DNA from: Streptomyces sp. Tu 3180
Lineage (GTDB): Bacteria; Actinomycetota; Actinomycetes; Streptomycetales; Streptomycetaceae
Assembly: GCF_009852415.1 (NCBI RefSeq)
Contig: NZ_WOXS01000002.1
Coordinates: forward strand, 4,938,001-5,002,000
DNA length: 64,000 nt
Direction of reading: 5' to 3'
This document shows positions 62,640 to 64,000 of this stretch, one piece after another. The notes under the pieces were generated by a model that did no database searches, was not told where the DNA came from, and saw only the letters and a program-made list of their open reading frames with translations. The first letter of the stretch is position 1, and each line of letters starts with the position of its first letter. The translations under genes and the position numbers were made by a program.

Positions 62640-63917
62640 GTGAGCGAGAGCAGTGCGGAGGCCGTCACGACCGCCGCCACGACCGCCGCCACGACCGCCG
62701 CCGCGGCGGCCGCCTCCGCCGCGGGGGCGGCCGGGAGCTGGCGCCGGGCGACCGGCATCGCCGGCGTGGCGATAGGCGTGATCGCCACCGGGGCCGCCGC
62801 CGGTGTCGCGATAGAACGGATGACGGTCGGCCGGGGCATGCGCAGGAAGGCCCGGCTCGCCCTCGACGCGGCGGGACCGTACGGCGCGCTGCGCGGCACG
62901 CCCGGCAAGGCGTACGCCGACGACGGCACCGAGCTGTACTACGAGGTCGACGACCCCGACCCGGACCCCGACGCCACCACGCCCGCGCGTCGCCGCCGGC
63001 TGTTCGGCCGCAGGTCCCCGGCCCCGGTCACCGTCGTCTTCAGCCACGGCTACTGCCTCAACCAGGACTCCTGGCACTTCCAGCGGGCCGCGCTGCGGGG
63101 CGTCGTCCGGACCGTGCACTGGGACCAGCGCAGCCACGGCCGCTCGGCGCGGGGCGCGGCCCAGGTGGAGCGGGGCGAGCCGGTCACCATCGAGCAGCTG
63201 GGGCGGGACCTGAAGGCCGTCATCGACGCGGCGGCGCCCGAGGGACCGGTCGTGCTGGTCGGGCACTCCATGGGCGGGATGACCGTGATGGCCCTCGCCG
63301 GCCTGTACCCGGAGCTGATCCGCGAGCGGGTCGTCGGCGTCGCCCTCGTCGGCACGTCGTCCGGGCGGCTGGGCGAGGTCAACTTCGGACTGCCGGTGGC
63401 CGGGGTCAACGCGGTGCGGCGGGTGCTGCCGGGGGTGCTGAAGGCGCTCGGGCAGCGGGCCGAGCTGGTGGAGAAGGGGCGCCGGGCCACCGCGGACCTG
63501 TTCGCCGGGGTCATCAAGCGGTATTCGTTCGCGTCCCGGGACGTGGACCCGGCCGTCGTCCGGTTCGCCGAGCGGATGATCGAGTCCACGCCGATCGACG
63601 TGGTCGCCGAGTACTACCCGGCGTTCAGCGACCACGACAAGACCGAGGCCCTCGCCCACTTCGCCGGTCTGCCGGTGCTGGTGCTGGCCGGCGTGCAGGA
63701 CCTGGTGACGCCCAGCGAGCACAGCGAGGCGATCGCCGACCTGCTCCCGGACGCGGAGCTGGTGATGGTGCCGGACGCCGGGCACCTGGTGATCCTGGAA
63801 CACCCGGAAGTGGTCACCGACCGGCTCGCCGACCTGCTCGTCCGCGCGGGCGCGGTGCCGGCAGGGACTACCGTGAACGGTTATGGAAGCACCAGCGACA
63901 CCGCACGGCCCGGCTGA
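62640..63917 (+). CDS. Membrane-associated alpha/beta hydrolase
   Basis: The 425-residue product has an Ala/Thr-rich N-terminus and one membrane-type helix (TGIAGVAIGVIATGAAAGVA, about residues 38-58). An alpha/beta hydrolase fold follows, with the oxyanion region VVFSHGYCLNQ, the nucleophile Ser210 in VGHSMGGM and the His in PDAGHLVILEHP. This hydrolase is a usual neighbour of alr and tsaE in Streptomyces. The substrate is unknown. It starts with GTG after GAGGAG. Confidence 0.92.
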   Translation: MSESSAEAVTTAATTAATTAAAAAASAAGAAGSWRRATGIAGVAIGVIATGAAAGVAIERMTVGRGMRRKARLALDAAGPYGALRGTPGKAYADDGTELYYEVDDPDPDPDATTPARRRRLFGRRSPAPVTVVFSHGYCLNQDSWHFQRAALRGVVRTVHWDQRSHGRSARGAAQVERGEPVTIEQLGRDLKAVIDAAAPEGPVVLVGHSMGGMTVMALAGLYPELIRERVVGVALVGTSSGRLGEVNFGLPVAGVNAVRRVLPGVLKALGQRAELVEKGRRATADLFAGVIKRYSFASRDVDPAVVRFAERMIESTPIDVVAEYYPAFSDHDKTEALAHFAGLPVLVLAGVQDLVTPSEHSEAIADLLPDAELVMVPDAGHLVILEHPEVVTDRLADLLVRAGAVPAGTTVNGYGSTSDTARPG

Positions 63918-64000
63918 GCCGCAGCCGCCCACGAACGCCGTCGAGCTGACCGTCACCTCGCCCGACCAGATGCGCGAGCTCGGCCGCAGGCTCGCCAAGC
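63883..64000 (+). CDS. tsaE: tRNA threonylcarbamoyladenosine biosynthesis protein TsaE (3' end outside window)
   Basis: Only the first 39 residues are present (MEAPATPHGPAEPQPPTNAV, then ELTVTSPDQMRELGRRLAK). They fit the N-terminus of TsaE, the ATPase partner in t6A synthesis, and the position after alr and the hydrolase is usual in Streptomyces. The Walker motif lies beyond the window. The start overlaps the end of the hydrolase gene by 35 bases. Confidence 0.8.
   Translation, partial: MEAPATPHGPAEPQPPTNAVELTVTSPDQMRELGRRLAK

Noticed and set aside
59589..63998. A minus-strand open frame spanning nnrD, alr and the hydrolase gene
   Set aside because: It is antisense to three well-supported genes and has no family resemblance.

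Overview
The window is a stretch of Streptomyces (or closely related actinomycete) chromosome. Base composition is very GC-rich, with G or C at nearly every third codon position. GTG and TTG starts are common. Marker genes include a 61-residue zinc-type S14, a SigB/SigF-type sigma factor, the XRE/DUF397/ATPase trio and streptogrisin-type proteases. No tRNA, rRNA, CRISPR array, prophage or complete insertion sequence was recognised.

Layout. 1-600: two overlapping C-terminal copies of an Rpn-family nuclease/transposase-like protein. 700-11500: accessory and metabolic genes, namely a streptogrisin C-like protease, LysR and TetR regulators with a divergent aldo/keto reductase and palindromic operators, a secreted GH10 xylanase, a DUF574 methyltransferase, glutamate dehydrogenase, a DUF2071 protein and an unknown ORF ending in 9-bp repeats. 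12011-28687: the S10, spc and alpha ribosomal operons (rpsJ to rplQ) with secY, adk, map, infA and rpoA; rpsD is not present. 28762-42565: truA, a frameshifted lipoprotein gene, a five-gene poly-gamma-glutamate (PGA) type locus (pgsA, a double-HAMP membrane protein, pgsB, pgsC, an NlpC/P60 hydrolase), a membrane-anchored protein, a GT87-like glycosyltransferase, rplM-rpsI and glmM. 42828-49105: a two-gene polymorphic toxin locus, with a 1651-residue secreted toxin (ricin-type lectin, very long Ala-rich coiled coil, Hint domain, RNase A-like tip) and a 431-residue candidate immunity protein built from two repeats. 49572-64000: a DUF389 protein, coaA, a lipoprotein, glmS, the DUF397/XRE/ATPase trio, small hydrophobic proteins, acpS, a sigma factor, a secreted beta-helix protein, nnrD, alr, an alpha/beta hydrolase and the start of tsaE.

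How the genes connect. glmM and glmS make amino-sugar precursors and alr makes D-alanine for the wall. acpS and coaA belong to CoA and acyl-carrier metabolism. The PGA locus and the toxin locus are accessory islands set among conserved housekeeping genes.

Sequence quality. Three genes (rpsE, rpsK and the lipoprotein gene at 29635-30626) are each broken by what looks like one missing base in a C or G run. Two are essential ribosomal genes, so consensus errors are more likely than real mutations. Starts and frames near homopolymers elsewhere should be read with that in mind.
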